Shown here: positions 9,301 through 16,213 of the stretch, piece after piece
Numbering within the stretch: position 1 is the first letter of the stretch
How the letters are laid out: each line of letters starts with the position of its first letter
Assembly (NCBI RefSeq): GCF_021290965.1
Contig: NZ_JAJOYT010000005.1
Span: 186,001-250,000 of the forward strand
Length of the DNA stretch: 64,000 bases
Direction of reading: 5' to 3'
Origin: Rheinheimera faecalis
GTDB lineage: Bacteria > Pseudomonadota > Gammaproteobacteria > Enterobacterales > Alteromonadaceae
Program-made: the position numbers and the translations under genes
The notes under the pieces: generated by a model
Database searches by the model: none
What the model was told of the DNA's origin: nothing
What the model saw: only the letters and a program-made list of their open reading frames with translations

Positions 9301-9665
9301 TGAGGCAGGCTGATGTGTTTTTTACTGATGAGATCTAATGCCACCCAGGAGGCGGCTATGCTCGGCAGCATAGATAAAGCGGTAATACCGAAGTGATAAC
9401 TGACATCTGTGCATAAGGCAAAAGCCAGCATGCCAATAAAATGCATCGACCAGACACCACCGCCAAGTGCGATACTGCCACTGCCAAGCATCATTAAACG
9501 CAGCGAGTTTTTACTGACACTAATAGCCTGTGCTGTAACCTGCATCGCCATAGCAGAGGCAAAGACCGCAATTAAAAACGACAACAGCACCAAACTAAGA
9601 TCGTAGCTGCCGGATAACAGCAATGGATCGGCTGGGTGTTCGAACAACTGACGTAACCAATCCAT
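6345..9665 (-). CDS. MHYT-domain hybrid sensor histidine kinase with PAS, REC and Hpt domains
   Basis: 1106 residues. The N-terminal seven-helix MHYT domain (about 20-255) carries MHFIGM (74-79), MHYSGM (137-142) and MHYTGM (204-209), proposed in this family to bind copper and sense O2, CO or NO. Two PAS/PAC units follow (~265-385 and ~390-515), then HisKA with His543 (SHEIRTPMN), an HATPase domain (NLIGNAIKF; DTGIGIAPD; FGGTGLGTTIS), a receiver with Asp825 (LMDIQMP) and an Hpt domain with His966 (AHAIKGVSANLG). All phosphorelay residues are present. A good ribosome-binding site (AGAGGTAGAG) precedes the ATG. It is coupled to the HD-GYP regulator gene, so the membrane signal likely feeds into c-di-GMP turnover. 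Confidence 0.95.
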   Translation of the reverse strand: MDWLRQLFEHPADPLLLSGSYDLSLVLLSFLIAVFASAMAMQVTAQAISVSKNSLRLMMLGSGSIALGGGVWSMHFIGMLAFALCTDVSYHFGITALSMLPSIAASWVALDLISKKHISLPQLLLGGLLMGAGIGTMHYSGMAAMQMSVALRYDLPMFLLSILVAVVLAIIALWIRFGLKRFNLAPQWLTLLSSLVMGGAISGMHYTGMAAARFVPPVGFQPDTQAGEMPLVLAMGITFTTLMISSLVVAINLLLKYREASALARVSESRLLAMMDTAVDGIVTINAQGLIQGMNKAAEKIFGWTAAELLHKNVNILTPVTIRPDHDSYLHNYLTTGDAKIIGIGRDVEAVHKNGHAVPVRLAIGHAKLPDEDIFVAFITDISSRLQMEQALKENEEKFRSLIGNIPGAAYRCLFNKNWDMVFISDAIETLSGYPASDFMLPTPKRSWSDLVHPDDKSTTTQLDLYQGHFTIEYRIIDKDGSIRWMLEYGEAIKSAEGEIIWLDGFLMDISQRKQMEVELLEAKEKAELAAESRSAFLANMSHEIRTPMNAIIGFSDLLLSSELSAEQKKHLATIHGSAHSLLHLLNDILDSAKLEKGKLELELQDFSLPAVLDSVVSTLWIQARKKQLALRLELSPQLGEFYYGAPDRLRQVLTNLIGNAIKFTEQGTVLVKVAPTTNLQLLFSIFDTGIGIAPDRLPQIFDAFTQADASMSRRFGGTGLGTTISKQLVELMGGQITVQSTEGVGSCFEFSLPLQTGKATATGQQGYVPALPALNILIADDIPQNLELLKLLLQRAGHQVTAVTDGIEAVKTIKQHSFDVVLMDIQMPNLDGLQACKQIRLWEQEQSKTTLPVIALTASVLDEDKIAAKEAGMQGFATKPIDFAALSFEIARVLNIEVREPLSQHSQATTTDQLLNLPKALQLWGNLTTYLPQLEQFLQQQRPQLQLAVEQLQAGNYNAVQQQAHAIKGVSANLGLDPLSRVCAELEQAARQQQQQRAAELLQKILGCWPKFEAEHQKLLSEQPAAEKMQSTQLDNQQLAAMLDNLQQSLRRNELDDQGIEQLSHYSGEHQQVLMMLLDAVNDFDFNLALQLLEQLKKKLGEGEL

Positions 9666-9689
9666 TTACTCTACCTCTACTGCTTCAAT

Positions 9690-10859
9690 TTAGTGTTGAG
9701 CGGCATAGTCCTCTACTGCACGCCAAACTCTTAGTGTATTACCGGATAAGACTTTTTCAATTTCCTGCTCTGTGTAACCACGCTCTAATAAGCCACGGAT
9801 CAGGTTAGGGTACATAGAGACATCTTTTAACTGCTCTGGTAAGGAATCACCTACACCGTCAAAGTCAGAGCCTATGCCGACATAGTCTATGCCCACCAGT
9901 TTTTTCACGTAGTCGATATGATCCAGCACCTTAGCTAAAGAGGCAAATGGATATGGGTTTTTCTTTTTATATTCTGCAGTAAAAGCGTCTTTATCGGTCT
10001 GGCCTGAAGCTTTAAAAGCACCATCCCGCTGTAAACCCCACTGATTGGCTGCTGAAACGACAAAAGCTGAACCAAAGTTAATTTGGATCACACCACCATT
10101 TTTCGCCAGGGCCTTGATCATCTTGTCGTCCATATTGCGCTCAAAACCCGGCACAAAAGCCCGTAAGGAGGAGTGGGAGGCAATGACTGGTACTTTACTG
10201 ATCTCAACGGCCTGATAAAACGCATCGTCAGACACATGGGAGATATCTATCATGATACCTGTCTCATTCATGGCTTTGACCAGTTCTTTACCAAAAGGAC
10301 TTAAGCCTTTCCACTGCCGACGCAAGTCGTAGCTGGAGTCGGCTATATGATTACTTTCGGAGTGAGCTAAGGTGATGTAACGAATACCACGGTCATAAAA
10401 GTGCTGCAGGTTTTCCAGCTTACCTTCGATAGGAGTGCCGTTTTCCATACCCAAGGCTAGCGAGATTTTGCCTTCTTTAAAGTGTTTGGCTAAATCGGCG
10501 CTGTTGTAGGCCATAGCAAATTTATCCGGGGCGCGGCCCACTAAAGCTTCCATATTGTCGATCAGCTGGTTTGCCAGCAAATAACCACCGCCTTTTTTCT
10601 CGTAAGAGGACGGAATGTAAATCGACATAAAAGGCGCATTTAAACCACCGGCTTTGGCGCGGGGGTAATCAAATTCACCTCTTTTGGTGGCTTTGGTCAC
10701 ATCTTCCCAGTCGTCATGTAAGCGGTAAGGTACATCGATGTGAGTGTCGATAATAAGCGTACTTTGAGCGATTTTATTGGCTTGCTGGCTAAAGTCTGCG
10801 GCTTGGGCCTGTAAACCCAAAGCGGCGATTAAACTGATACTAAGTAGAGTAAAGCGCAT
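9690..10859 (-). CDS. Membrane dipeptidase, peptidase family M19
   Basis: 389 residues with a Sec signal peptide (cleavage after about AQA, residue 20). The zinc-ligand motif is H40-x-D42 (IDTHIDVP). Further M19 landmarks are GMENG near residue 137, SHVSDD and ASHSS (metal-binding His residues) near 205-230, and GIGSDFDGVG near residue 345. Family members hydrolyse dipeptides, including D-amino-acid-containing ones, in the periplasm. The GAGGGAT ribosome-binding site supports this start. It is 24 bp upstream of the hybrid kinase on the same strand, so it could be in one operon with the two-component system, though no functional link is evident. Confidence 0.93.
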   Translation of the reverse strand: MRFTLLSISLIAALGLQAQAADFSQQANKIAQSTLIIDTHIDVPYRLHDDWEDVTKATKRGEFDYPRAKAGGLNAPFMSIYIPSSYEKKGGGYLLANQLIDNMEALVGRAPDKFAMAYNSADLAKHFKEGKISLALGMENGTPIEGKLENLQHFYDRGIRYITLAHSESNHIADSSYDLRRQWKGLSPFGKELVKAMNETGIMIDISHVSDDAFYQAVEISKVPVIASHSSLRAFVPGFERNMDDKMIKALAKNGGVIQINFGSAFVVSAANQWGLQRDGAFKASGQTDKDAFTAEYKKKNPYPFASLAKVLDHIDYVKKLVGIDYVGIGSDFDGVGDSLPEQLKDVSMYPNLIRGLLERGYTEQEIEKVLSGNTLRVWRAVEDYAAQH

Positions 10860-10966
10860 AGATCCCTCGATAGTTTGAACTGCAATGCAGTCGTTTTTTC
10901 CTTAATCTATCGCGCTTTGTACTTTGGGTATAGAGCAAGCTCTGTTTCTGGTCGCAGTTTTTGCCC

Positions 10967-11350
10967 TTATGGCAGCAACCAGCCGGATAACCATAAGCTG
11001 TATAAGGCAGAAGTGTGCAAAAGCACTGTCAGCCAAAACAGTAATTGAAAGCTGACTTTACGGTTTTTATGCCGAAACCAATGCTGCGCTACAAAAGCTG
11101 CTGGCCAGCCGCCTGCTAAACCTAACAGCAGCAAGGTGCTTTCCTGAGTGCGCCATGCTTGCTGCTCTGCCGCTTTTTTATCGCGCCAGTAACCAAACAA
11201 AGTCACAGCGTTCATCAATACAAACACATACTTCAGCCAACCCGGCACTAATAGCTGCCAGTCCAGATACAGCAACCACAAGGTCAACAGCACAAAAAGG
11301 CCAATACTGAATTTTAAACTGAAGCGAAAAGCTGAAGATGTGGGCTGCAT
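10967..11350 (-). CDS. DUF1294 inner-membrane protein
   Basis: 127 residues with about four hydrophobic segments (roughly 10-30, 38-55, 70-88, 100-122). The pattern FGYWRDKKAAEQQAWR then LLLLGLAGGWPAAFVAQH and RHKNRK is typical of DUF1294. Many homologues carry an N-terminal cold-shock domain fused to the membrane part; this one does not. The AGAGGA site lies nine bases before the ATG. Function unknown. It lies 107 bp upstream of the M19 gene on the same strand. Confidence 0.85.
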   Translation of the reverse strand: MQPTSSAFRFSLKFSIGLFVLLTLWLLYLDWQLLVPGWLKYVFVLMNAVTLFGYWRDKKAAEQQAWRTQESTLLLLGLAGGWPAAFVAQHWFRHKNRKVSFQLLFWLTVLLHTSALYSLWLSGWLLP

Positions 11351-11689
11351 TTGGGGAAATCCTCTGGACTATATAGATGACAAATTATTTCAAAAGGTAC
11401 GCATTAGTAAAAATTAATAAACACTTTGCAATGATTTCCCGCACTGTTCCAGCGGTAGCCTGCTCTAAGTCTATCTAATGTAAAGAATACTAGCTGAAGA
11501 GCCACTGAATTGGTGCTGTTTTTTTAGTAACACTATTTAACAACCCTGTGGCAGGGGCGGTTGTAAATTGGCCATCCTTCGTTGTTTATGTGAGCAATGA
11601 AGTGAATATACCTAAGGTCGGGCGCTCTGGTGGTCGGGGAATTCTCTTTGCAGTGGCTGGACTATTGATCAATACAAAGGACAGAAATA
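11351..11689. other. Divergent intergenic region, 339 bp
   Basis: Lies between the DUF1294 gene (leftward) and the LolA-like gene (rightward), so it must hold both promoters. I see an imperfect inverted repeat around 11539-11565 (ACAACC...GGTTGT flanking CCTGTGGCAGG) and an AAGGA ribosome-binding site just before 11690. No convincing small ORF or RNA gene is visible. Confidence 0.5.
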
Positions 11690-12283
11690 ATGAACAAATT
11701 ACTATGGCTACTGCTGAGTCTATGCTCTGTTTTTGGGCTTAGCGCCGAAACTTTACCTGTAGCTTCAACTGAATACAGCGCCGAGCGAACTATATCCAGC
11801 GAGATGGGCGACATGCAGCAAAAAGTGTTTCATTCGTTTGGCAAAGAGCGGATAGAGATGCAGATAGAAGGCATGCAAACCGTGATGATTTCCAGACCGG
11901 ACTTAGGCAAATTCTGGAACCTGATGCCGATGTTTGAAATCTATATGGAAATTGACGCAGCTAAAGCCAGTGAAATGACGGGACAAGTGCCTGACGATAT
12001 GACGATTGAAAAAGTGGGGACAGATACAGTCAATGGTATAGCGACCACCAAATACAAAATGCTGATGAAAGATAAGTCAGCTGGTGGCTTTATCTGGCTG
12101 ACCGCAGAGCATATCCCATTACAAATGGACTTTATCAGCAAGGAAGGCAGTGAAAAATCACGTATTAAAATGAGTATGAGCAATTTAAAACTGGGGAAGC
12201 AGGATGCTGTTTTGTTTGAATTGCCAGAAGGCCTGAACCCCATGCCAGGTATGGACGCTATGATGGACGGTTTGGGGAATTGA
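11690..12283 (+). CDS. Exported DUF4412/LolA-like protein
   Basis: 197 residues with a signal peptide (cleavage likely after LSA, about residue 19). The mature part has the feel of the LolA/LolB-type half-barrel seen in DUF4412 proteins: alternating strands such as YSAERTI, FHSFGKERIEMQ, TKYKMLM and IPLQMDFIS, with an unusually high Met content and a tail rich in Met/Gly (NPMPGMDAMMDG). Such proteins bind lipids or other hydrophobic ligands in the periplasm. The AAGGA site supports the start. The next gene begins 2 bp after its stop, making a two-gene unit. The fold assignment is an inference from pattern only. Confidence 0.7.
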   Translation: MNKLLWLLLSLCSVFGLSAETLPVASTEYSAERTISSEMGDMQQKVFHSFGKERIEMQIEGMQTVMISRPDLGKFWNLMPMFEIYMEIDAAKASEMTGQVPDDMTIEKVGTDTVNGIATTKYKMLMKDKSAGGFIWLTAEHIPLQMDFISKEGSEKSRIKMSMSNLKLGKQDAVLFELPEGLNPMPGMDAMMDGLGN

Positions 12284-12285
12284 AT

Positions 12286-13554
12286 ATGAACTACAAAACC
12301 AGAGTTTTGTCCTTGTTGGGCATGCTGATACTGAGCCCGTTCAGTTGGGCTGATTGTGTGGCGGATATTACAGCGGCAGAAGCGCAGGATTTTTTTGATA
12401 AAGGCCGTAAGTTGCAGGACAGAGGTCAGGACGCTGTGGCGTTAAACAGCTATGTTCGTGCTCAGGGTTATGTATGTGATGCTGGGGGGAATCCAGTGCT
12501 ACGCCAGGCTCTGGAGAGAGCCGCAATGCTGGGTAAAAAAAATGGTGCTTTAGCTGAGCAAAAAAAGCACTGGTTTGATGAAAGTATCAGTCATTATGGA
12601 GCTTTCCAGTGGTATGAAAAATCAGGCTATTTTGCCAAAGCTGACCATGCGTTAGTGCAGGCATTAAAGCTGGACCCGGCTAATCGCCAGTTGTCAGCCA
12701 CAGCACAGGAACATTTCCGCCACAGGTCGATGGATTATTTTGGCCGTAATAGCACAGATTTAATTAATGTGACCGAACCCTATCAAATGTCACAGCCACA
12801 TTTTGAGTATGTTGCAGCGCTACCGGCAGAAAATATCAGGCTGTTATTACAGCAACAGTCTGAGCTGGTTCCAAAGCAGTATCTGGAGGAGCTTACCGCT
12901 CTTTCTGATGCTCAGGATGATTTGCGATCTACTGATTTAGTCGGGCAAATGAGACTGCAGCAGCAAGCCAAAGCTTTCTCCGATAAATGGTTTGATAAAG
13001 GGTTGGAAGCTTCTGAAAAAAGTTTTTATCTGGCCCATGAATGGACCAGGCAAATGCTGGATTATGCTAAGGCTGAGCAATTAAAGCAGCAAATTACGGC
13101 AGAACAACTGAAGTTGGCGGACTGGTTTAGCCGTGATTATGCCCAAAGTCATGAAGTGTTAAGGGTGGCGCTGAGTTTTTATCTGCAGGCTGACCGCGCC
13201 GATCTGGTGCAAAAAGTCCGGGTACAAGCTGTAGCTTCTGGTGATAAAGCGATGGCAGCTCACCACTATCAGCGTGCCAGTCAGTTTTACAATCTCGCTG
13301 AGCAGGATGAAAAAATGGATTTAGCCGAACAAAAACTGGCTGAGCAACGTGAGCAATTGAGTCAGCTAATGGCGGGACAAAGCCAGCAGCAAATTGATGC
13401 AATGAAAGCTCTGGCCAATGATCCGGAAAAACTCCAGGCTATGCAGCAGAATGCGCTGAAATTGCAAAAAGAGTTGGAACAAAAACAACAACAACAGCAG
13501 CAGAAGTTTGGTGAGGAAACCGACACTTTAGCAGAGGAGTTAGGTATAAATTAA
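12286..13554 (+). CDS. Exported helical-repeat protein of unknown function
   Basis: 422 residues from the ATG; a TTG two codons earlier overlaps the upstream stop and is a possible alternative. A signal peptide ends at about SWA (residue 20) just before a Cys. The mature protein is almost all alpha-helical, with TPR-like segments near residues 30-55 and 100-150 (YFAKADHALVQALKLDPANRQ is a typical TPR helix pair) and a long Gln/Glu-rich coiled coil at the C-terminus (~340-410, with a run of six Gln). It is translated immediately after the LolA-like gene. I do not recognise the family; a periplasmic scaffold or chaperone is plausible but unproven. Confidence 0.75.
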   Translation: MNYKTRVLSLLGMLILSPFSWADCVADITAAEAQDFFDKGRKLQDRGQDAVALNSYVRAQGYVCDAGGNPVLRQALERAAMLGKKNGALAEQKKHWFDESISHYGAFQWYEKSGYFAKADHALVQALKLDPANRQLSATAQEHFRHRSMDYFGRNSTDLINVTEPYQMSQPHFEYVAALPAENIRLLLQQQSELVPKQYLEELTALSDAQDDLRSTDLVGQMRLQQQAKAFSDKWFDKGLEASEKSFYLAHEWTRQMLDYAKAEQLKQQITAEQLKLADWFSRDYAQSHEVLRVALSFYLQADRADLVQKVRVQAVASGDKAMAAHHYQRASQFYNLAEQDEKMDLAEQKLAEQREQLSQLMAGQSQQQIDAMKALANDPEKLQAMQQNALKLQKELEQKQQQQQQKFGEETDTLAEELGIN

Positions 13555-13562
13555 AACCTTGA

Positions 13563-13600
13563 GGCGTCGAAAAGCAGGAAGTTATTTTCGATGCCCTTTG
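13563..13600 (+). terminator. Probable terminator after the helical-repeat gene
   Basis: GGCGTCGAAAA pairs with TTTTCGATGCC (one G-T wobble) around an 11-base loop, beginning eight bases after the stop codon. The T-rich stretch comes only after a few more bases, so efficiency is uncertain. Confidence 0.45.
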
Positions 13601-13665
13601 GTCTTTTTGTGATTTGTTTTTGTCCGGCTACACTTCATTCCATCTGTCATAACAAGGAATGAAAT

Positions 13666-14097
13666 ATGAAAAAAATGCTCGCCTGCAGCTGTATTTTCTC
13701 TTTATTTACCAGCCCCATGTTATCCGCTATCGAAACAAGCGCTGCTGTAAAAGTCACTCCTGTATTAAAAACCAGCCAAAGCTGGGACGGTGCTTTATTA
13801 AAATATCCGCAGGGTCAGGCTGAAATTACCGGTGTCAGAATTGAAATAGCGCCTGGTGGCGAAACTGGCTGGCATTTGCACCCTGTACCTTCCTTTGGTG
13901 TAGTAGTGCAGGGCCAGTTGGAAATAAAGTTAAAAAATGGTAAAACTAATGTGGTTAAAGCGGGGGATGCTTTAGCTGAGGTGGTTAATACAGCCCATAG
14001 TGGCAAAAACATTGGCACTGAGCCAGTGCAGCTGCTGATTTTTTATGCCGGTGCTGTAGGGCAGGCAAATTCAGAGTCGTTAACAGAAGGAAACTAA
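13666..14097 (+). CDS. Exported cupin-domain protein
   Basis: 143 residues with a signal peptide (cleavage about residue 20-22). The cupin core shows GGETGWHLHPVPSFGVVVQG (residues ~63-83), with the His pair and a downstream AEVVNTAHSGKN segment as in cupin_2 metal-binding barrels; the usual Glu of motif 1 is not obvious. Substrate unknown. An AAGGA site precedes the ATG. The stop codon is directly followed by the ATG of the next gene, so the two are coupled. Confidence 0.85.
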   Translation: MKKMLACSCIFSLFTSPMLSAIETSAAVKVTPVLKTSQSWDGALLKYPQGQAEITGVRIEIAPGGETGWHLHPVPSFGVVVQGQLEIKLKNGKTNVVKAGDALAEVVNTAHSGKNIGTEPVQLLIFYAGAVGQANSESLTEGN

Positions 14098-14427
14098 ATG
14101 CGGCAAACCATTAACTATCTTTGCTTGTTCACTTTGGTTTTAACAGGGTGTGGCTCCGTAAGAACTCTGGCGCCAGACCAAGGCAAAGTGAAAATCAGCT
14201 ATAACGACAAAAGAAGTTATTGCCAGTCTATCCCGCGTATTTATAGCGGCGTGGCGCATAACTTCTGTCAGCTCTATGGTGAACCGGACAAAACCAGCTA
14301 TAGAACAGCGGCAGAGTTCCCGTTTTGGGCGACGGACACTGTGCTTTGTGCTGTCACCGATACCTTAGCTCTGCCTTACACTGTCACCCGGCAAATCAAG
14401 GATGGTTCACTTAAAGTGGTACGCTAA
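14098..14427 (+). CDS. YceK/YidQ-like lipoprotein (DUF1375)
   Basis: 109 residues with lipobox LTGC (Cys about residue 18) followed by GSVRTL. The ending, with FWATDTVLCAVTDTLALPYT near residues 80-98, resembles the PFSLVFDTLLLP region of E. coli YceK, the basis for this assignment. The two internal Cys residues (SYCQSI, NFCQLYG) may pair. The start abuts the stop of the cupin gene and uses an AAGGAA site inside it. The last 17 bp overlap the 3' end of the opposing transporter gene. Confidence 0.75.
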   Translation: MRQTINYLCLFTLVLTGCGSVRTLAPDQGKVKISYNDKRSYCQSIPRIYSGVAHNFCQLYGEPDKTSYRTAAEFPFWATDTVLCAVTDTLALPYTVTRQIKDGSLKVVR

Positions 14428-15655
14428 GACGTTGTTTTTTCTGTTGCATATAAAGCAAAGGCCAAATCAGGGCAATCAACAGCAGGGCATACAGCATGTG
14501 CTCTGCTATAGCCACAGCAAGCAGCAGGCACAACGCTAAACTGACCAGACTTACGGCTTTGTAGCGGTCTGGCAGTAGTTTGTAAGCAGCGGCCATGCTG
14601 ACCAGATAAATCACTACAAAAACTCCGTTAACCCAACTGATTAAATCTTCCAGTTGTTGGCCGCTGAACCAGGTCAGTAACAACACTGCAGCCATAGCGC
14701 TGATAATAGCTGTGAGTGCACGTTGTGGCATCTGATGGCGGTTTTTCTGCTGAAAAAAAGCAGGAGTAATACCTTGTTCACTAAAACTGGCTAAAGATCG
14801 GGCGACACTGGCGGTATACACATTGACTGTCGCTATGCCGCTGCAAAAACCTAAAACACCAAGCACCAGTTCACCATAACCACCTAACAACTGATTAAAA
14901 ACGCCAATCATAGCGACTGGATGACCTGATCCCATCAGTAGCACTAAGTAGCTACAGGCGATATAAATAGCACCAACCACCAGACAACCACGAAGAAGCG
15001 CAGGCAATAAATCTTTGCTGGCGTCCCTGAAATCATTGGCCAGGTGGGTCATGGCTTCAACGCCTAAAAAGCTCCAGAAGGCGATAGCACAAGCTGCAGC
15101 CAAAGCACTGCCATTAAAATCAGGCAAAGAGGGCTGTTGCAGGTTTTGCGGTTGCAGCAGGCCAAAGGCCAGTAAGAGCAGCAGTACAACCGAAATAATT
15201 AGCAAAGTTAAACCAAACTGCAGGCGGGCGGAGAGTTGTAAGCCCCGGTAATTCAGCAGCCACAATAAGCCCAGCAGACTCAATTCAACCGGCAATCGCC
15301 ATTGCTGGGCTTGAGGTATTAAAGGCGCGATAAATTCAAAGGTAATCATCAGTGCAGCGGAGGCGCCAAGCGGTACCACCAGCAAAAACATCAGGCCAAG
15401 AATTCGGCCTGTCAGTTCTCCAAAAGCTAAAGCTGCAAAGTGTGCAGGCCCTGTGGCATGAGGAAAACGGCTGGCTAACAAACCAAAAGTAAAAGCCAGC
15501 GGCAATACAGCAACAGTAAGTAATAACCAGGCCAGCAAAGCCCATGGGCCAGCTACAGCCACTGTCATTTGCGGCAGAATAAATACTCCGGTGCCTAGTA
15601 AAGTGGTGGCCATCAGTGCCGCACCTTGCCAGCGTCCAATTCCTTTGTGTGACAT
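14411..15655 (-). CDS. yjeH: YjeH-like amino-acid exporter (APC superfamily)
   Basis: 414 residues with about 12 transmembrane helices. The N-terminal GAALMATTLLGTGVFILPQM is the glycine-rich TM1 unwound segment typical of APC transporters, and length and overall sequence resemble E. coli YjeH (418 residues), which exports methionine and branched-chain amino acids. A GAAGAGA site precedes the ATG. It is divergent from an Lrp/AsnC-family regulator gene 129 bp away, a common arrangement for amino-acid exporters and their regulator. Substrate is inferred from the family, not shown. Confidence 0.88.
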   Translation of the reverse strand: MSHKGIGRWQGAALMATTLLGTGVFILPQMTVAVAGPWALLAWLLLTVAVLPLAFTFGLLASRFPHATGPAHFAALAFGELTGRILGLMFLLVVPLGASAALMITFEFIAPLIPQAQQWRLPVELSLLGLLWLLNYRGLQLSARLQFGLTLLIISVVLLLLLAFGLLQPQNLQQPSLPDFNGSALAAACAIAFWSFLGVEAMTHLANDFRDASKDLLPALLRGCLVVGAIYIACSYLVLLMGSGHPVAMIGVFNQLLGGYGELVLGVLGFCSGIATVNVYTASVARSLASFSEQGITPAFFQQKNRHQMPQRALTAIISAMAAVLLLTWFSGQQLEDLISWVNGVFVVIYLVSMAAAYKLLPDRYKAVSLVSLALCLLLAVAIAEHMLYALLLIALIWPLLYMQQKKQRLSVPL

Positions 15656-15784
15656 AGTTTTTCTCTTCGATTAGGGCTGGTGATATTCTAATAAAAGCCC
15701 AAGCGACAAACTGCGGTTTTCTACCGTGAAAATGCAGGCCTATCAATAAAAACAGCGGCAAAATGCCGGAGTGCGTATACCCAT
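15656..15784. promoter_or_regulatory. Divergent promoter region of exporter and Lrp/AsnC regulator
   Basis: The 129-bp gap between the divergent genes must carry both promoters and most likely the operator of the Lrp/AsnC protein. I see AT-rich stretches (GATATTCTAATAAAA) and a short inverted repeat near the regulator start (GCGGCAAAATGCCG), but cannot define a binding site with certainty. Confidence 0.45.
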
Positions 15785-16213
15785 ATGGATAAATTTGATC
15801 AACATATTCTGGCCGAACTGAAAAAAGATGCGCGGCAAAGTGTGTCGACTCTGGCTGAGAAAGTCAGTTTGTCGCGCAGTGCTGTCTCCGATCGTATTAA
15901 GCGGCTGGAACAAAAGGGCGTGATCCGCGGCTATCAGGTGCTGCTGTCTGAATCACAAAAAAGCGCGGTGTCGGCTTACTTTGAAATTCAGCATCGTTGT
16001 GGTCGTTGCGCTGATGTGATGCATGTGTTTCGCGCCATTCCTGAAGTGATGACTTGTCATGGCATCAGCGGTGAAATGGATTTATTGGTCTATGTAAAAA
16101 CAGAGTCGATGCAGCGGCTGCATGAAATCCGGGAGTTATTGGATGCCGAACTGGACGTCATTAAAATTCGTACCCATGTGGTGATGAGTGAGTGGATTAA
16201 TAATCTGGGCTAG
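15785..16213 (+). CDS. Lrp/AsnC-family transcriptional regulator
   Basis: 142 residues. An N-terminal winged helix-turn-helix (about 1-60, with LSRSAVSDRIKRLEQKGVI as recognition helix and wing) is followed by the RAM/AsnC ligand-binding domain (~65-142, with GISGEMDLLVYV). Regulators of this family bind amino acids as octamers or dimers. Divergence from the YjeH-like exporter suggests it controls that gene in response to an amino acid such as methionine or leucine. The ribosome-binding site is weak. The last 17 bp overlap the 3' end of the convergent diguanylate cyclase gene. Confidence 0.92.
   Translation: MDKFDQHILAELKKDARQSVSTLAEKVSLSRSAVSDRIKRLEQKGVIRGYQVLLSESQKSAVSAYFEIQHRCGRCADVMHVFRAIPEVMTCHGISGEMDLLVYVKTESMQRLHEIRELLDAELDVIKIRTHVVMSEWINNLG

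Noticed and set aside
13127-13402. Minus-strand frame of 91 codons inside the helical-repeat gene
   Set aside because: Antisense shadow of a gene with clear signal peptide and start; no independent start signal.
14411-16213. Two convergent gene pairs each overlapping by exactly 17 bp
   Set aside because: The equal overlap lengths at 14411-14427 and 16197-16213 appear coincidental; the sequences differ and nothing else links them.
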